Program-made: the position numbers and the translations under genes
DNA from: Trichopria drosophilae
Lineage: Eukaryota; Arthropoda; Insecta; Hymenoptera; Diapriidae
DNA length: 64,000 nt
NCBI GenBank assembly: GCA_030407085.1
Contig: CM059586.1
Location: forward strand, 17,068,001-17,132,000
Direction: 5' to 3'
Shown here: one piece after another, positions 11,660 through 24,039 of the stretch
Layout of the letters: each line of letters opens with the position of its first letter
Position numbering within the stretch: position 1 is the stretch's first letter
Notes under the pieces: model-generated
Database searches by the model: none
What the model was told of the DNA's origin: nothing
Seen by the model: only the letters and a program-made list of their open reading frames with translations

Positions 11660-13140
11660 ATAAGATAAAATTTCAATTTAATAACGTCTCTTTTGAAAGT
11701 GACATTAGTGAAAATACTAAAAGGCAGATAAATGAATATTGTAAAAACGTCAGTATGAGTACCAAAGACATAGGCACCTTTGAGAATTACGTCATCAAAC
11801 TGAATTATTTTAAAAGGGCGTTGCACCTACTTAACTTTTGTTCAAACTGTTCATGTTTTTATGTTTTAAGATATTAATAGTATCGATATTCGATTATTGG
11901 TTCGGTAGACGAGAATATTACCTATACAGACAGGAATTTCTTCAAACAGTCTTTGTCAGGTTTTTCAGGATTCCTTAACGTTGATGTCATACTTAAGAAA
12001 ATATTTCCGAATATCAAAGCTTGTTAGAGTGTCTGTTTTACGTCATACTTTAGTCATCTTGAATTTATTTTGCTGAAAAGAAATTTTTGATATATTAATT
12101 AGTATTTTATTTTTCAAATAATTATTGTTGTTTATTGTGAAAGTTTTCGAACTGTACCAAAGAAATGTAATGTCACTATTGTGCAAATATTTTTATATTT
12201 AATCGATCGTGAAATATATGAAACGGTACACGTAAGAAAATTTTGTTCTGATCATTTTTAGTAATGTTAATGTGCAATGAAGCCTACATTAAATAATATA
12301 AAACGGGTTGTAGTAACACTGATTTATTTAGTTGCTGGTTTCAGCAATATATAATAAAATTTTGATAAATTTAATCCATTATTTTGTTATTATTTGTATG
12401 TAGATTATACAATTTTTTGTCACGACAACGCTGGAATAATAATTGGATTAAAATAAATTGTTTACAGCACGTTGCTACAGTTGATTGTTGCTTAACGTAC
12501 AATAAACTTATCAAAGGATTGGAAAATAAAGAAATATTTATTTTCTCTTTATTCTTATGGTTTTCATGTTTAACAAATTTATTAAGAATGCCTAAAACAG
12601 GATACATTTTTTTTTTATAAAAATGGTCACTTTACTAAATTGTTGCTAAAATATTGTTAGGTGAATGGATCAATTTAGATTCTTCAGTAACAGTTAGCTC
12701 AGACGTTCCACAGGTACATGCATAATGTGCATTGAAATAGAAAGGTAGGAACTATTAAGCAAAAACGAAAATAATTACGACGGAGATCTTTGAATAAAGT
12801 AATTTTTTACTTTTGTAAATAAAATATGAATATTTTCACTTTTTTAATAATAATTTAGTTGTTTAACACACATATTTTATTGTTCTTATCAATAAGATGT
12901 ATAATTATAGTTTACAGAATTAATTTAAAACTAACTTAGTAAAAACATTCGTATTTCACTAAGTAAACGTGAGTTTTTAAAAAATCCACCAGGATATTAT
13001 TTTTGAAATAGACTTAAAAATACGGCAAGACAATCTAGAAATTATATTTAACGAAAGCCCCGAAGTGCACGTAACTTTTATTACAAACTGATTGAAGCTC
13101 AGCGTGATACTTTTGAAATCTGCATAAATGTCATAAAAAT
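11660..13140. other. AT-rich sequence, no gene seen
   Basis: ORFs at 12371-12607 and 12384-12620 mirror each other on opposite strands and are unsupported. I see no repeat border or RNA structure. Confidence 0.4.
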
Positions 13141-13179
13141 AATTACATTTTTGGCCTAATTCGCGGAACTGGCACTGAT

Positions 13180-13261
13180 TGATTCTTTGTGGTCACTTTC
13201 TTGAGGCCGACGAACTAAACCGCAGAGCGACACAACGAGCGTAGTGTGCCTCCCACCACAG
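13180..13261 (-). repeat. GC-rich dispersed repeat, copy in reverse
   Basis: The reverse complement of this segment matches 40099-40172. Shared pieces are ctgtggtgggagg, then gctctgcggtttagtt and tcggcctca, with a variable middle containing gctcg. It stands out as GC-rich in AT-rich DNA. It does not read as protein, has no tRNA-type B box I can see, and is short enough to be part of a SINE-like or structured sequence. Confidence 0.55.
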
Positions 13262-13737
13262 TACTGATTTTGTACTAGAGAAACAGGGAGGGGGTAGTGA
13301 GAATAGAACTTTAAGAGCCTAAGAGTATTAACCTTTTAACCTTTTAACACCTAGATGTGCTGGTTTTCTAAATGGATTTTAGCATTGTAAATTTACTAGA
13401 AAAAAGGATAGGAAAGTTTCAAAAGTTCCATTTTTGATCTTTCGAATGGCGTAGGTAAAATTTCGAAAAAATTACATTTATCCTCTCCTTTTTTTAAAAA
13501 TGCAAAATAAAATCTCTTTTTTGCCAGATAATTTATTTTTTATTCGCAATTTTTTCTTTGCCATGTCGCATACTGAGCATCATATGAAGTATCAGAAACG
13601 TGTTTCCGATTGTTGCATTTTAAAAATGTACATTGTACATTTTGTTCTTTTACAATTTTGAACGAAAAATGGAGCCTATAAAGTAAAAATATTTCGAAAT
13701 TTTGCATATGGCGAGCAGAGTGATAACAAATGCGCCC

Positions 13738-13990
13738 GAATTCGATTGAAACTTGTCACTCAGGGTTTTTTGGTGTCGTTGATTACGAATCTGACGTCAG
13801 ATTAGAATAATTCAAAATGGTGGATCATTTTTTCATAATTTGCTGGAATTCTATTGAAAATTATTACTCGGGGGTTTTCGGGGTCGCTAAATACGAATCT
13901 GAAGTTAGATTGCAATAATTCAAAATGGCGGACCATTTTTTCACAATTTGCTCGAATTCGATTGGATGGACCAATTTTTCAACTTTTTGA
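13738..13990 (+). repeat. Tandem repeat, about 108-bp unit
   Basis: Units start at 13738, 13846 and 13954 with 'gaattc.attg'. Each contains a 'gggttttt.ggtgtcg'-type stretch, a 'tacgaatctga.gt.aga' stretch and 'aattcaaaatgg.gga.cattttttca'. The third unit is partial. This is the dispersed family also found near 15.2, 18.9, 19.3, 22.9, 33.7, 42.3, 43.7 and 55.7 kb. The 108-codon ORF at 13854-14180 begins in it and is not a gene. Confidence 0.7.
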
Positions 13991-14459
13991 GGTGGAAGAT
14001 TTTTTTGAATTGTATTTTGTATTGTATTTTTTAGAATTGTATTTTAAAACTTTTCTTTTACATTTAAATTTGTGGTTTTTTTTTAAATTTTTATTTTGTT
14101 TCTTTATTATTTTATATCTAGAGTTACTTCTGACTGATTATAAAAAATGGCATATTTTAATTTGTAAAGATTCTAAATAAGCTACACTTAATATCGACGA
14201 AATTTAATCAAAAATATGTTTTTTTTAAGCATGATACATTTTATAGGCCCTTTTTTCAGCCAGGAAAAGATTGCTGAGTTCTAATTTGAGCTCAATAATA
14301 CTATGAAATGTTATGTTTGGATTTACAATACTTATTGACAATTTTATAATACATATTTGAAATCATCATATATGATGTTTATGTATAGATATATTTAGAG
14401 TATTTTCAACTGTCTTGGTTATGTTAGAAATAATATAAAAATGTTCTGAGAATTACTCG

Positions 14460-15060
14460 TAAAGACTTTTTTTGCGCATCATGACGTGAAAGCACTTGTA
14501 CAAGCGATTTACATGAAATTTTTACGCAGATCGATGGTGCTTGAAAGAGAATACAACCGGTTAATCAGTGCATTCTTTACGAAACCCCTTAGAAAGTAAA
14601 CAAGGCGGTGAGCAAGTAATAAAAACAAAGATAATATCGCCCACCGACGATAAAAGCGTTCGGAATACATCGGAGTGGATCGTGTCGCGTTCCGAGAAAG
14701 AGGAGTGATTTTCTTGGAGATTGAGGAAAAGGAGTTTCGCTCGTGCGAAAAGGGCAGTCAGCCAGTCTTAATTAACTCGATACACTAGTATATAGTTCAC
14801 ATGCTTTCGTTTCCCCTTAATCCTTCTTTCCTTGCAAATCCCCTTTAAATCCCGGACGTCTTGGCTCGGCAGTGCGGTTTTCCCTCGGGAGTCCTTTACT
14901 TGTGTGCGAGAGAGAGAGACAAACTAAAAAGTAAACGCGAAACCTAGGGAAACGCGAGAAGAAAGCAAAAATGAACCAAGAAAAATGAGATACTGGCGAA
15001 GAACGGATACGCAAGGGGAAGAGTAATGTCGAAAAGGATAAAAGTCAGGTGGCGCCAAAA
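14460..15060. other. CpG-richer island
   Basis: Contains many CpG words (cgtgtcgcgttccg near 14681, ggacgtcttggctcgg near 14853), a gagagagagagac run near 14909 and low AT compared with the flanks. The 65-codon minus ORF at 14817-15014 has no domain. A promoter, untranslated exon or enhancer is possible; the sequence alone cannot decide. Confidence 0.3.
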
Positions 15061-15189
15061 ATTTCACTTTATACCCCAAGTTCTAATCTGAAACTCGTCG
15101 ATATTGATGGACAAGGATGCTAGATTCCTCAATAAGCCTCAACTTCGTCTTAAGAACTCTGGATCGATCTGTACTACAATCTGACCTAA

Positions 15190-16070
15190 AATTTGTTAAA
15201 TTCAAAATGTCGGATTAAATTTTTCTACGTTTATTGCGAATTTGTAATCAGTTACCTTCGAAATATCAAATTAACGACTTTCAAGTCAATCTGATGAAAC
15301 ATTAATCGACCATCTTGAGTTTTGAAAATTAAAATGGCGGATCGAAGAAGTTGACATATGTAGATCCACCACTTTTAATTATGTAAACCCACTTGGAATT
15401 CGTAATGAGTGACCGAATATCCCACAGAAATGATTTTCAAGTTTTAATAATACTAGATCGGATACTTTAATTTTATAAATAAAAAATGTGGCTGATTCAT
15501 ATCGTGAAAATAGATTCGCCATTTTTATTTTACTTAAACTGTTTTTAAATTTGTAATCAGCGTAACATTTAAAACCAACGAAGTGAATCCCATGACATTG
15601 GGTTGGATTTTTAAAATTTTAGCATTTCAACATGGCGGATCGAAGATATTGGCAATGTTATTTCGAATTGTTTACATTTACTTCAAAGTTGTAATCAGTA
15701 ACGTTGAAAATTCCACAATAACCAGTATGATGTGAATCAAATGAAACTGATCCTGACATTTTTAATCTTGAATATTCAAAATGATGGAATGAAAACATCG
15801 CCAAAGTTAATCTGCTATTTTGAATCTATTTACTTCAAAATGTGTAATCATAAACCATTAACATATTAAGACAAAGTGAACAAGTGAGTTGAATGATACT
15901 GAACAAGACATTTTGAACATTCAAAATGGCGGATCGAAAAATTACTAAAGTAGATCAGCTTTTTTTAAACTATGTGCGGAGATTCGTAATCAGCGACTTA
16001 AAAACTCCAATCTAACGAGTTTCAAATCAATCCAAAGATGTTATTGGACATTTTGATAATGGCATAAAAT
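15190..16070 (+). repeat. Diverged tandem array, about 148-bp unit
   Basis: The anchor 'gtaatcag.gac' and its variants recur at 15243, 15401, 15552, 15690, 15843 and 15985, spaced 138-158 bases. Between anchors, 'attcaaaatggcggatcgaa' and variants recur in step. Units are strongly diverged from each other, so the array is old. It is non-coding. Confidence 0.65.
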
Positions 16071-16079
16071 GAAAGTTAT

Positions 16080-17380
16080 TTCAGTGCCGTAAGTGCCATG
16101 ATCGACATAACATCTCTGAGTTATATAAAAAAACAGCTCGTAAAATACCAATTTTTCAAAAAAATGATTAAAATCAATACACAAATATTTTTGTTTGCGA
16201 ATTCTTATAAAGAATTTGGAAAGGGCGAACGAAAAAATATGACGAAACAAATGGAAGATAATTTAATAAATGTTCATAAAATTAAGATTAAAGAAATAAA
16301 TAATTAAACAATAACCTTTTATAAAAACAGTCTGTTATTGTGGTTCTTGTAGTTAATTCTATGGCGGTATGGAAAAAAGACAATTGGATTCAATATCACA
16401 GTTTAGAATTATTCTGAAAAAAAAAAATATTTATACAGCTCTAAATGCTTAAAATACTGAAAACTTTTTTCGATCACAAAATTATTTCTAAAAAAGCCAC
16501 AAGATCCATGTAATTTATAATAATTCAAGAAAAATCAGTAGCATTTAAGTAATGAAATGAGAGACTATTGCTGGATATTAAACTAAAGAAATTTTCAAAA
16601 ACAAAGCGAAACAATTGGTTCAAACAAAGAGGAAAAAGTAATAGGAATTATTCGTTAAAATAACTTTGTGCGGTATGTCGTAGCATTTTCACAATTCAAG
16701 GAAACAATTGAAGTTATGAATCAATACATGTTTTTGAAAACGCTTCGCTGATACTCAAAGAAAATCCGAGAGAGAATTCTTTTACAAAACGGCAATATAA
16801 AAATGGCAATACAAGGTGATCAATAACAAAAATAAACACTGACGTTGATTACTTCAACTTGATGATTATTTAATAATTTAAATAAGTAAAATTTAATATT
16901 ACTGAACTGTTTTAGCACCACTTTTCTAGTTTTCATTTTGTGGACATTTCAAAAACAAAAATCTTGGCTATTTTTTAAATTCCTTCGTAATTCATATAAT
17001 TTAGTATTTGTATTGTTTATATAAAAAGTTGAATACAAACAAATTCGTTTTTTATACAATAAATTTACTTCGCACAAAAAAATATTGCCACACCTTCAGA
17101 TTTTCAAAATGACTTACCAAATTGATCATAACCAGTTATTTTGAATTTTAATGATCTAAACTTAGTAATCAATGATCCCAAAGGATCTAAAAAGTCAAAT
17201 ATCATAAAATTATATCAATTTCTTCTATCTTTCATATTTTTATAGCCGCATTTTTTAATTTTAAAAATCTAGACAGAGGTAAATTCCATGTAAAGAAAAG
17301 TACATCCTCGGATTCCTCAGAAACGACGTTCTGAGTCTTCCGTAATTAAGTCATTGTCCTTAACCTTTCTGAACTAAAAA
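16080..17380. other. AT-rich sequence, no gene seen
   Basis: Short ORFs at 16041-16250 (-) and 16098-16307 (+) overlap on opposite strands. No supporting feature is visible. Confidence 0.4.
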
Positions 17381-17639
17381 TCTCCGGAATGTCTAAAGTA
17401 TACTCCTTAATCAGGTATTATCCTGCAGATTTATTTAATCAGTACGTTCACTGCCTCATTAAAGAATTTTTTTGTGCTAAACTGCACGCGAAATATTCCA
17501 ACTGGGAAGGTGATTATTTAAATTCTGACCACGACTCCAGAGGAAATATCGACGTTCGAACTTCAAACTAAGTCGTTACCAGAATTTAATGCATACATAA
17601 ATCGTCAAAACCTACGTGTCGGATTTTTTAAAACTTTCA

Positions 17640-17990
17640 GTGGAGGCAATGACATCGCCATTGATTCTACGGCTTTAATTGCCTTGGAATATTGTCGAAT
17701 TTGGGCACTCAACGTTATGCTGCATTTCTAATGCCAATAAATTGCAAACGATCTTGGTTCTTAGACTATAGTGAATTTACTGTGCCTTTCATCGAAGCGC
17801 GATACGTTAAATGCAGGCGTCCTAACTACCTTTAACGAGCACGCATATATATTCACTACTTTATTCCTGCACGTAAATCTCCTTGGATTGTACCTGAATT
17901 ACGAAACTTAAAAAAAAGATTAATTAGATGGATACAAGACCAAGAAAGGTGTCAATTAGAAAAATTAGCATTATTTGTGTAAAAAAACGT
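17640..17990 (+). pseudogene. Decayed Jockey-like LINE fragment
   Basis: One plus frame from about 17868 reads KSPWIVPELRNLKKRLIRW and stops at 17980. This matches the linker between endonuclease and reverse transcriptase in Jockey-type LINE ORF2 proteins, where a 'PW+ +PE+' stretch is followed by a basic helix. Just before it, in a shifted frame, FNEH and a short aromatic run fit the preceding part. Frame changes and stops show it is dead. No reverse transcriptase core follows, so the copy is truncated. An open stretch at 17523-17731 without ATG may be an unrelated or upstream part. Confidence 0.5.
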
Positions 17991-17999
17991 CATGTAGAG

Positions 18000-18900
18000 A
18001 AATTCACATAAAATATATACTTAAGTTAAAACAATATTTAAAATAAAATTTCGGAGAATAATTTTACTTTCTATAAGTTGAATTCAGATCAAAGAACACC
18101 ACTTTCTTAGTACTAACTAAATATACGCGTATAAGTCGGACTTTTTGCATAGAGATCTTAAAAACAAAAGTTACAGCAATAAATTTTCTGCGAGATGCGT
18201 TTACGTTCGGCTTGATTGCGTCTACTTGACTTGTGAAATTCAAAGTCTTTTAGAAAGGAGTTGAACTTTCCCCATTATGCTACACACTGTTTGTGGAATA
18301 AGGAGCAACTTTATGCCAGACCACCCTAGATAATATACTCTTGCACGACCGTAATTGCATTACTAATTTATTTTGGAAAATGACAGTAATAACATTTTGA
18401 CGTCTTAACCACGATGTTTTGCCAGTTTTTGGTAAAATTCGGGATGAATTCTATTTACATGCTGTTCCATGAAGCTGCATGAATTTTATGAAATATTTAT
18501 GATTTTAATGGAAGCAAGTTTTAAATCCAAGTAATGAATTATGAATGTATTTAATTCGGAAAAACCATTACATGCTCTTCCATTTAATATGTGTTATAAA
18601 TAACTAATGTGGTTATTTCCATCAATGGAAAACATTCACTAAGAGTTTAAAATTCTTTTAATTTTTTCCGAAATACATTGAATAGTACAGTCAAGCCACA
18701 ATCAGACGATGCATTTTTGGAAAGAGGTAAATTTTGGTTGACTGGTCGTTATAAAATATACTATTTCGACTATGAAATTTTTTCTTCTATTTTAAGTTAA
18801 AATAAATGATGTTACAAATTTTTAAAAAGTGTTTTAAAAAGATGTGTTTATATTAATATAGCTATTTCTTTCTTATCAACAAATGGACTAAATGTTTATT
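18000..18900. other. AT-rich sequence, no gene seen
   Basis: Apart from words like tccatgaagctgcatgaattttatgaa near 18466, which echo the AATTC-rich style of 10.1-11.1 kb, I see no feature. Confidence 0.35.
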
Positions 18901-18904
18901 TATA

Positions 18905-19460
18905 ATATGGCGGACCTTTTTTCATAATTTGGTTTAAATCGATTGAATTTGGTCCGCAGCGTTTTTATTTTTCAGGTTGACGATTACAATTCTAAAGTCA
19001 TATTCGAAAAAACATAGCGTATCAGCAATAGCGTACCAATTTTTGTTATTGTTTTTGATCAATTGTCAAACATACAATAATAAACAATAAAACAATAGAA
19101 CTTTATTTTTACTATTTACAAAAATTATATTTAAATACCTTAACTAGTTTGAAAATTTAGTTAAAAAAAAGTTTAAAAATAAAAGTAACAAAACAACGAA
19201 AAGAATGATTCTCAATGTCGTTCATCTTCGCGGTGAGAATTCGGAAACTTTAAGCATTTAAAGGCTAAGGATAATTGCTAAAATTTAAACAAAAATACCA
19301 CGTTAAATTGGTTGAAGCGATCGGTAACTAGATTCAATCAAATTCTAGCAAATAATGAAAATCTGGTCCGTATCTTGCCTCCATCATTTTTATTTTTTGT
19401 TTAATCCGCCTTCAGATTCTTAACCAACGACACCAAAAAAACACCAATTAACCATTCAAC
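18905..19460. repeat. Scattered copies of the 'ggcggatc' repeat family
   Basis: A plus-oriented piece at 18905-19030 (atggcggaccttttttcataattt, then a gattga word and ttacaattct.aagtcat) resembles the units at 13738. A reverse-oriented piece lies at about 19310-19460 (ccgccttcagattcttaacc, gacaccaaaaaaacacc). Both are diverged and partial. Confidence 0.5.
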
Positions 19461-19789
19461 CGAATTCGAACATATTTTTTACAAATTTTTCTCGTTATAT
19501 GTAAAATTTGAAATATTTTTAGATTATAGGCGCCATGAGTAAATAAAAATAGAAAAAGGTAAAGATACAATACTATATAATATAATTTATTCCCCTGAAA
19601 AAGGAAGGTGATTATCTAAGGTCCAATTTTGTGAAGTGATTTATTTGCGGAAGAGCCTCTGATGAGGAAAGTGTCAAAGGCCACGGCAGTAAAAGTCTGT
19701 GGCAACATTAAAACTTAAAATTTACAATTTCTATGCGACTAAAATTTTTACAGCAATAACAATAACCAGTAATTGGAATATTCCCTTGA

Positions 19790-20600
19790 GTTCATTGCAT
19801 CAAGGTGCATCTAATTTCCTACTGGCTGTTGATTTCGCCAAATGCTGCCGGAAATTCATTGGTCTCAGATGAACAATGACACGTTTGAAATTACAAATGT
19901 TTCACGTCGGGAAAATCACCACAGAAACTATTCCACTAAAGCGATGTGATTCACGGCATACTCGCGGAAGGTTCTAAGGTCAATCTCTGGCAAGCGCGCT
20001 TCGTGGCTTTTCACTTTTAACCAAGCGTCACGTCCGGATAATTTTTTTTATCAACCAGCCCTCGTTTGCACGAGAATTATATAATTTGAAAATGGATAAT
20101 TGACTCATTTACCGTAATGGGAGTTGGATATATATGCTAATGCAAAGTGTAAATTTGCAATATATTTAGCACCGACCTTTGGCGATTGGCCTTTCCTGAC
20201 GGCAGAAGCATTACGTAAATTATAAAGGCCGAGAGACGGGGCATGCCCGGTTTGAGATGTTAAATAGAAAGCGCGCATCGAACATAATTTGTTTCCTTTG
20301 GAGATAAGCATCGTTGAATACAATTTTTCCGACGCGTTTCGATTCGAGATGGCAAAGGGTGAACCATAAGTCTTGCAAAGTTGAGATACCTTTGCAGCTC
20401 TTTTCCGAGCTTCCTTATCGAGAGACGGGATCGCAGCCTCTTTAAAAGACTCCTCAGAACCCCTCAGATGTATTTTGTTCTTTTCGAGAGATTCTACTAC
20501 TCGGCGTCTTTTGCTGGGCAAAGAGAAAATCGTCCCTATCGCTCTCAAAATTTCATCCTGATGGAATGAGGGAGTTGGATTTGCATTCGAATCAACCAAG
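19790..20600. other. GC/CpG-richer island
   Basis: The block has a distinctly higher GC content than the surrounding DNA and includes the longest ORF of the window (20105-20599, minus). No repeat similarity within the window is seen. It is either coding, or a conserved regulatory region. Confidence 0.35.
20105..20599 (-). CDS. Unrecognised 164-codon ORF
   Basis: This is the longest open frame in the window. It starts with an ATG at 20599 and ends at TAA at 20105. The product would be basic, with an SKRRRVVE stretch near residue 30 and an EARKRAAK stretch near residue 65. There is no signal peptide, membrane segment or family motif I recognise. The sequence is less AT-rich than average, which itself makes long chance ORFs likelier. 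No matching introns, promoter or poly(A) signal are evident. It may be a real single exon or an accident of the island; I lean to the latter. Confidence 0.22.
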   Translation of the reverse strand: MVDSNANPTPSFHQDEILRAIGTIFSLPSKRRRVVESLEKNKIHLRGSEESFKEAAIPSLDKEARKRAAKVSQLCKTYGSPFAISNRNASEKLYSTMLISKGNKLCSMRAFYLTSQTGHAPSLGLYNLRNASAVRKGQSPKVGAKYIANLHFALAYISNSHYGK

Positions 20601-20774
20601 TTAACGAAATTTCATTCTTCAAGACGGGTAACATCTCTTATACCATGGAATGTAAGATTATGGTAAGGAACTGATTCCATTTCGTTAAATTGTTATCTTA
20701 TTTTAAATATTTACCTTTCCTCTATAGAGAGGAACTTTATTAAATTATTCCTGACTATGCAGTTGATTAAAAAT

Positions 20775-21815
20775 CATTATGAATGTTTCTGGATGATACA
20801 GTTCTCCTTACTATCTCTTATAGATCCAATAGCTAATAGATTAAACAAAGGGGTCGATACAGTCACGATATATTTCAGTAAATGGAAAATACAAGTAAAT
20901 GCTAACAAAACCGAAGCTATTCTTTTTACAAAAAAAAAAGACCTACAATAAAAAGTAAAGTGAAAGTAAATCATCAGGATGTAGAATGGTCAAACCATGT
21001 TAAATACAGGTATAAAAAAAGTCTTAAAAATGTTAGATCTGAAATTAAGCACTGTAGAAAGCTTAATTTCAGTCTAAAATTGAGCTAATTTTGTTAAATA
21101 AGTCTTACTTTAAGACAGCAAAGTTTAATTTTAGTCCAGATTTATGCTTAAACAAAATTTTTTCGCGCTTTTCGCCCCTAAGTTAGAGAATTCTTATTTC
21201 GAACCTGAATATTGTCTAAAAGTAAGTTTCCGAAACTAAAAACAAGGTTTTGAGCGGAAATATTGACTTAATTTAAGAAAATTAACACAATTTTAGGCTG
21301 TAATTAAGCCTTTTACAGTGTTTAATTTGAAATGTAACAATTTTAAGACTTTTTTCTGTGTAACGTTAGATGCAAAACTGTCATTTAGGAAGATAAAATA
21401 AAAGGTAAAGCCATAGGATCCTGAAATTCCTTGTATCCGCTGATTAATAAGAACTCAAAAATGAGTGTAAAAAATAACTCCATAAACTAATAGTTAGGCC
21501 CCTAATTACATATGGTGTCCAATATGGAGTTACAATAAAAAACAAACTGTAACGCAGTACAACTAATACAGAATAAGTTCCTTAGATTAGTAGGTAATTA
21601 TTCAAAATATGTACGCATTAAGCAAATGAACACTGAATTGAAAATCATTTATATAAAAGAAGAAATATATAAAAGAGCAATAATCTTTTTCGAGAATATT
21701 AAGAATGCTAATAATCAGCTCTTTAATGACAGAATGTATGAAGCTGACGATTTTAAACATAAGAAAATTAGGCATGCTATGTTTACCGAATTAAACCGAA
21801 GTATAAAAGTGTAAC
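20775..21815 (+). pseudogene. Decayed Jockey-clade LINE, reverse transcriptase
   Basis: Near 20785 one frame reads FLDDTVLL, the worn form of the catalytic YADDTALL box of the palm domain. The next frame carries NRLNKG, FSKWKIQVN and KTEAILFTKKK, which is the usual thumb-side sequence after that box. Further on, HVKY before 21005 and VTLDAKLSF after 21362 match the 'VKYLGVTLD.+L.F' block, interrupted by a MITE. The 3' part includes ITYGVQ, then NTELKIIYIKEEIYKRA at about 21626-21700 and a spaced N..LF tail. Frameshifts and stops throughout make it a dead copy. The 5' half of ORF2 and all of ORF1 are missing. Confidence 0.75.
21005..21362. mobile_element. MITE with TA flanks inside a LINE
   Basis: The ends pair as inverted copies: CAGGTATAAAAAAAGTCTTA after TA at 21005-21006, and TAAGACTTTTTTCTGTG before TA at 21361-21362. 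Internal words (aagcactgtag/ acagtgttt; gcttaattt/ aattaagc) also pair, so the whole element is a palindrome of about 355 bp. TA duplications and these ends fit a Tc1/mariner-type non-autonomous element. It splits the reverse transcriptase of the LINE at 20775-21815 and so is younger. A few bases of the LINE appear lost at the junction. Confidence 0.75.
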
Positions 21816-21993
21816 AAAATTATATTAGCAAATTTTCCTACATCATAGTAAATTGAGTTTTTTTTCTCAGTAAGTCCATAAAATACGATAAGAAAAGTAC
21901 TTCTTATGCTAATACTAAGATAATAATACTGTAACGGATTAGGTTAAGTTGTTTTATACTGGTACATCCAACGAATACGTAAAAATAATTGTA

Positions 21994-22317
21994 TTATGTA
22001 CAATTACTGAAAGGAAAATTTAAACATTTTGTCACAGTCATATTCGATAATAGATGTTCGACTGCTTTTTGAAATGTGCAAATTGTAAATATGACTTCCC
22101 TTTTGCAATACGGCAGAATTGTTTCGATTATTTTCAAATATCGACATTGCAATGCATTCTTTCTTCGAAAAGGTTTCCACAACTTGTGCATGACATTGAT
22201 GTGTATTGTTTCAACTGTCTTCGAATGGTTTCGTTTCATCGACTCGTGATCGCAAAGTACTTTGACAGTAAATTTAAAATGGAAATGTTCACTAAGACTG
22301 TCTTGCTGCATCAATAA
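21994..22317. other. Less AT-rich block with ORFs on both strands
   Basis: A 106-codon minus ORF (21994-22314) and an 87-codon plus ORF (22054-22317) overlap almost fully. The plus frame is Cys-rich near its start (CFLKCANCKYDF) and again near residue 50 (YCFNCL). Neither has a domain I can name. The block follows the LINE directly and could be part of another mobile element or a lone exon. Confidence 0.2.
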
Positions 22318-22914
22318 ATTTACATTAGTAGCAAATAGAATTTTAAAAGCAACATACTAATTGTATCATCAACAAACCTGGAAATCTAAGTGCCAGATTT
22401 ATTAACACTCCAAACTTTCTTATCAGCGTAAACAAAAAAAATACTTCGTCAATTTGTTTAGACTTGTTTTCAGATTTGTTTCCCGGTTATTTTAAGCCTT
22501 AAATATCTCGATTTTTCGATTTTTTTTTAATTATTGTAATTATTTTCATCGTAATAACGTTTAGGTACAGTTTTGTTAGGCAAATAGTTAGATTTAGGCT
22601 CCAGAAAGATAATCCTGAAATGTTTTCAATACTTTTAAATATCGTATTGCAATACAATATGTTGATATATGAGTTTTCATATTCGTTGAACATCGAGAAT
22701 AATTTTAAATTTCTTTAAAACAAATTCAATGCAGTATGCTAAAGGACCGATCATAATTTTATTCATTTTCAAAAATAAATAAAAACAAACGACGAATACA
22801 TGTGATTTTTTATAAGCGAACTATGCAATTTAAAAAATGCTCTAACTGCTGAAACATCTGAGTACTTACTTTCATTTCGATCAAGTGACTTTGTACATTT
22901 TACACCGCTCTCTT

Positions 22915-22990
22915 AGATCTGCCATTTTGAATTTTCACGATTTAGGTCAGATTCGTATTCACCGACCTCAAAAACTCCCGAGTAACAAAT
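22915..22990 (-). repeat. Reverse copy of the 'aatcagcgacc' family
   Basis: The words 'gatctgccattttgaattttcacga', 'ggtcagattcgtattcaccgacct' and 'aaaaactcccgagtaac' occur in the same order as in the units at 42331-42545. A single partial unit. Confidence 0.6.
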
Positions 22991-22999
22991 TTCCTCTGT

Positions 23000-23870
23000 T
23001 CTGATGAAAAATATATGTTTTAAAGCGTTGCAATATTAGTTTGGTTGCGGAATGTCTTGCAAAAAAGACATTAAAAAAAACATTAAAAAGTATGATTTTT
23101 TACGTATTTTCGTAAATACTTGCGTAAAAAGTACTTAAAACATTATGAGGATTATTTTTCTACGGCCAAAATCTAACTATTTGATTAAAAAACTATACCT
23201 AAACGTTATTGCCATGAAAATAATTATAACCTTTAAAAAACTGCAAACAATTGAGGGATATTTTGAGTTACCCTCCAGTGATTTTCCAATGTTTCAATGT
23301 AACTCTACATCTTAATGTTTTCGAGGTCGCTCTTCAACTTTCCTGGATCAAAATTGAGTTTCAGCTAACAGGATTTCAATATGGAGCCTAAATTGCCAAA
23401 AATTGCCAAAAATTTGGACACATATATTATTTTTAATTGTTCTTGAACCATTAGGCCATTGGAGTTCGATTAAAATTATGCTCGGTGGTGATGCACTGAT
23501 TTTTATGAAAATATATTTTTTTTCGCCGCTTTATCTTAACGTCCTGGTGTCTACAATGAAAATTTATTTGAAAAACTTCCGGACGCTATAACTCGAAAAC
23601 CATGGGACATTTTCAAAAAATAGTAAGAACGGAAAGTTCGTAGAATTCATCGAGAATTAAAAACATTTGTTAATCTCGAAATATTATAGATTGGCGAATG
23701 TAACCAACCAAGTTTTCGTAAAAAAAAACAATTTTTCAGATAAAGTTGATAAATGGATATATTCTAATAATAATAAATAATGACGAACAAACAATACAAT
23801 TGAAGGCTGGCATAATAACGGCAAAATAAAATATTATTGCAACAACATGCGACAGGAATAATAATTGAAA
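23000..23870. other. AT-rich sequence, no gene seen
   Basis: One 62-codon ORF (23403-23591) has no supporting feature. Confidence 0.4.
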
Positions 23871-23878
23871 CAAAAAAG

Positions 23879-24039
23879 AGGTGCACTTCAAAAAACCAGA
23901 TATTCAAAACACAGAGATTGAAAAACCAGACATTTCAAAAACAGACTTTCAAAATATGTGTGAAATTTGAAATGTCTGGTTTTTGAATGTCGGGTTTTTG
24001 ATGTATCTGTTTTGTGATTTGTCGGGGTTATGTGCACCC
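23879..24039. mobile_element. Small foldback-like palindrome with subrepeats
   Basis: Outer words ggtgcac (23880) and gtgcacc (to 24038) pair. Each arm of about 75 bp is a series of imperfect units such as 'aaaaaaccagatattc' and 'aaaaaccagacatttc', and the arms meet around 23955-23962. The ORF on minus at 23888-24100 is produced by the arms. Tandem short units inside inverted arms are the hallmark of foldback elements; family assignment is inference. Confidence 0.6.

Noticed and set aside
13854..14180. 108-codon plus ORF
   Set aside because: It starts in a tandem repeat unit and continues into T-rich DNA giving a Phe/Leu-rich low-complexity translation.
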